This document shows positions 63,679-64,000 of a stretch of DNA of 64,000 nt, in pieces. The notes below the pieces were generated by a model. The model ran no database searches. It worked only from the letters and a program-made list of their open reading frames with translations, and was not told the DNA's origin. The stretch comes from an uncultured Opitutales bacterium (GTDB lineage: Bacteria > Verrucomicrobiota > Verrucomicrobiia > Opitutales > Intestinicryptomonadaceae): contig URGP01000011.1 in NCBI GenBank assembly GCA_900547395.1, forward strand, positions 1-64,000, read 5' to 3'. A program made the position numbers and the translations under genes. Numbering within the stretch: the first letter of the stretch is position 1; each line of letters begins with the position of its first letter.

Positions 63679-63699
63679 AAACAAGCAGAATTAAAAACA
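63663..63699 (+). repeat. Short tandem repeat, period 16, at the permease stop codon
   Basis: ACAAGCAGAATTAAAA occurs twice in tandem (63665-63680 and 63681-63696), with the match continuing a few bases at each side. The first copy contains the permease stop codon, and the second repeats the end of the gene in frame-neutral DNA. Confidence 0.9.
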
Positions 63700-63710
63700 G
63701 GAAGATTTTT

Positions 63711-64000
63711 ATGAATTACGAAAATGACAACAGAGTGGTTTTGACTCTTGATGCGGGCGGCACGAATTTCGTGTTTGTCGCAATGAAAGGCGGCAAACAG
63801 CTTGGGGAGAGCGTGCGCCTGCCTTCGGAGTCGAAGGATTTGGACAAGTCCATTGCGAATATGAAAGAGGGATTTCGCAGGCTCATCGGGCAGATTGGCG
63901 AAAAGCCTGCCGCGATAAGCTTCGCATTCCCGGGGCCTGCTGATTATCCGAACGGCATTATTTACAACGTCGGCAATCTGCCCGCGTTTGCAGGCGGCGT
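63711..64000 (+). CDS. ROK family sugar kinase (partial, runs off the window)
   Basis: The first 96 codons begin MNYENDNRVVLTLDAGGTNF, with the ROK phosphate-binding motif LDAGGTNFVFVA and the later AISFAFPGPADYPNGI. It should phosphorylate a hexose brought in by the permease just upstream (32-base gap). AGGAAG before the ATG is a suitable ribosome site. The 3' part, including the catalytic DxGxG-type region and any zinc motif, is outside the window, so glucokinase or fructokinase cannot be told apart. Confidence 0.85.
   Translation, partial: MNYENDNRVVLTLDAGGTNFVFVAMKGGKQLGESVRLPSESKDLDKSIANMKEGFRRLIGQIGEKPAAISFAFPGPADYPNGIIYNVGNLPAFAGG

Noticed and set aside
1-64000. CRISPR arrays, rRNA, tRNA and prophage modules
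   Set aside because: No regularly spaced repeats, no conserved rRNA or tRNA segments and no phage structural or integrase genes were seen by eye; a computed search could still find a short RNA.

Overview
The window is a gene-dense chromosomal segment of a Gram-negative bacterium, most likely a gut-type Verrucomicrobiota (Opitutales-like). This is inferred from three things. A secreted protein at 44299-45627 ends in a PEP-CTERM-type tail (IPEPSTYAAILGA, a hydrophobic helix, then RRRK). Lipoproteins, TolC/TolB-type proteins and outer-membrane barrels indicate an outer membrane. Secreted GH2, GH27 and GH43 glycosidases occur alongside hopanoid, polyphosphate and pyrophosphate enzymes. No rRNA, tRNA or CRISPR array is visible, and no gap between genes exceeds about 300 bases.

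Layout. 1-55: probable end of an IS3-family element whose transposase lies outside the window. 91-6818: HdeD-like membrane protein, purT, the helicase hrpB, and a reverse-strand trio (outer-membrane protein, lipoprotein, 8-oxoguanine glycosylase). 6929-13327: a tight envelope/isoprenoid operon uppS-cdsA-dxr-rseP-ispG. 13361-19788: ppk1, an inositol-phosphatase family gene, nadC, a PepSY-like exported protein and rpsA. 19955-23006: GH27 alpha-galactosidase, dnaN and a HisI-like gene with an altered metal motif. 23175-27929: a complete MacAB-TolC-type efflux operon. 27977-34082: polyphosphate glucokinase, squalene-hopene cyclase, aspS and a PPi-type phosphofructokinase, all on the reverse strand. 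34269-38903: a Tat-exported amidohydrolase-like protein lacking most metal ligands, and a large GH2 beta-galactosidase with a discoidin domain. 38925-43999: DUF2156 protein, GNAT acetyltransferase, a CcsA/ResB cytochrome c maturation pair and ychF. 44000-45955: a region with a perfect 19-bp inverted repeat pair, an AT-rich PEP-CTERM gene and a small membrane protein. 46037-52689: GH43 lipoprotein, Lrp-like regulator plus aminotransferase, der, fmt and a META lipoprotein. 52850-56598: reverse-strand operon tolB-thrH-purM-FKBP. 56719-59987: an unrecognised 257-aa protein and the membrane pyrophosphatase hppA. 60179-64000: a sugar cluster with a Tat-exported Gfo/Idh/MocA oxidoreductase, a DUF1080-like protein, a FucP-type sugar permease and a ROK kinase cut by the window end.

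How the parts fit. Four enzymes (PPK1, polyphosphate glucokinase, PPi-dependent phosphofructokinase, pyrophosphatase pump) point to metabolism that saves ATP by using pyrophosphate and polyphosphate. The secreted glycosidases, the oxidoreductase/DUF1080 pair and the sugar permease/kinase suggest growth on host or plant glycans. The MEP-pathway genes, undecaprenyl synthase and squalene-hopene cyclase supply lipid carriers and hopanoids. The observations most worth checking are the paired 19-bp repeats before the PEP-CTERM gene, the amidohydrolase-like pseudoenzyme, the HisI variant and the PPi/polyphosphate gene set.
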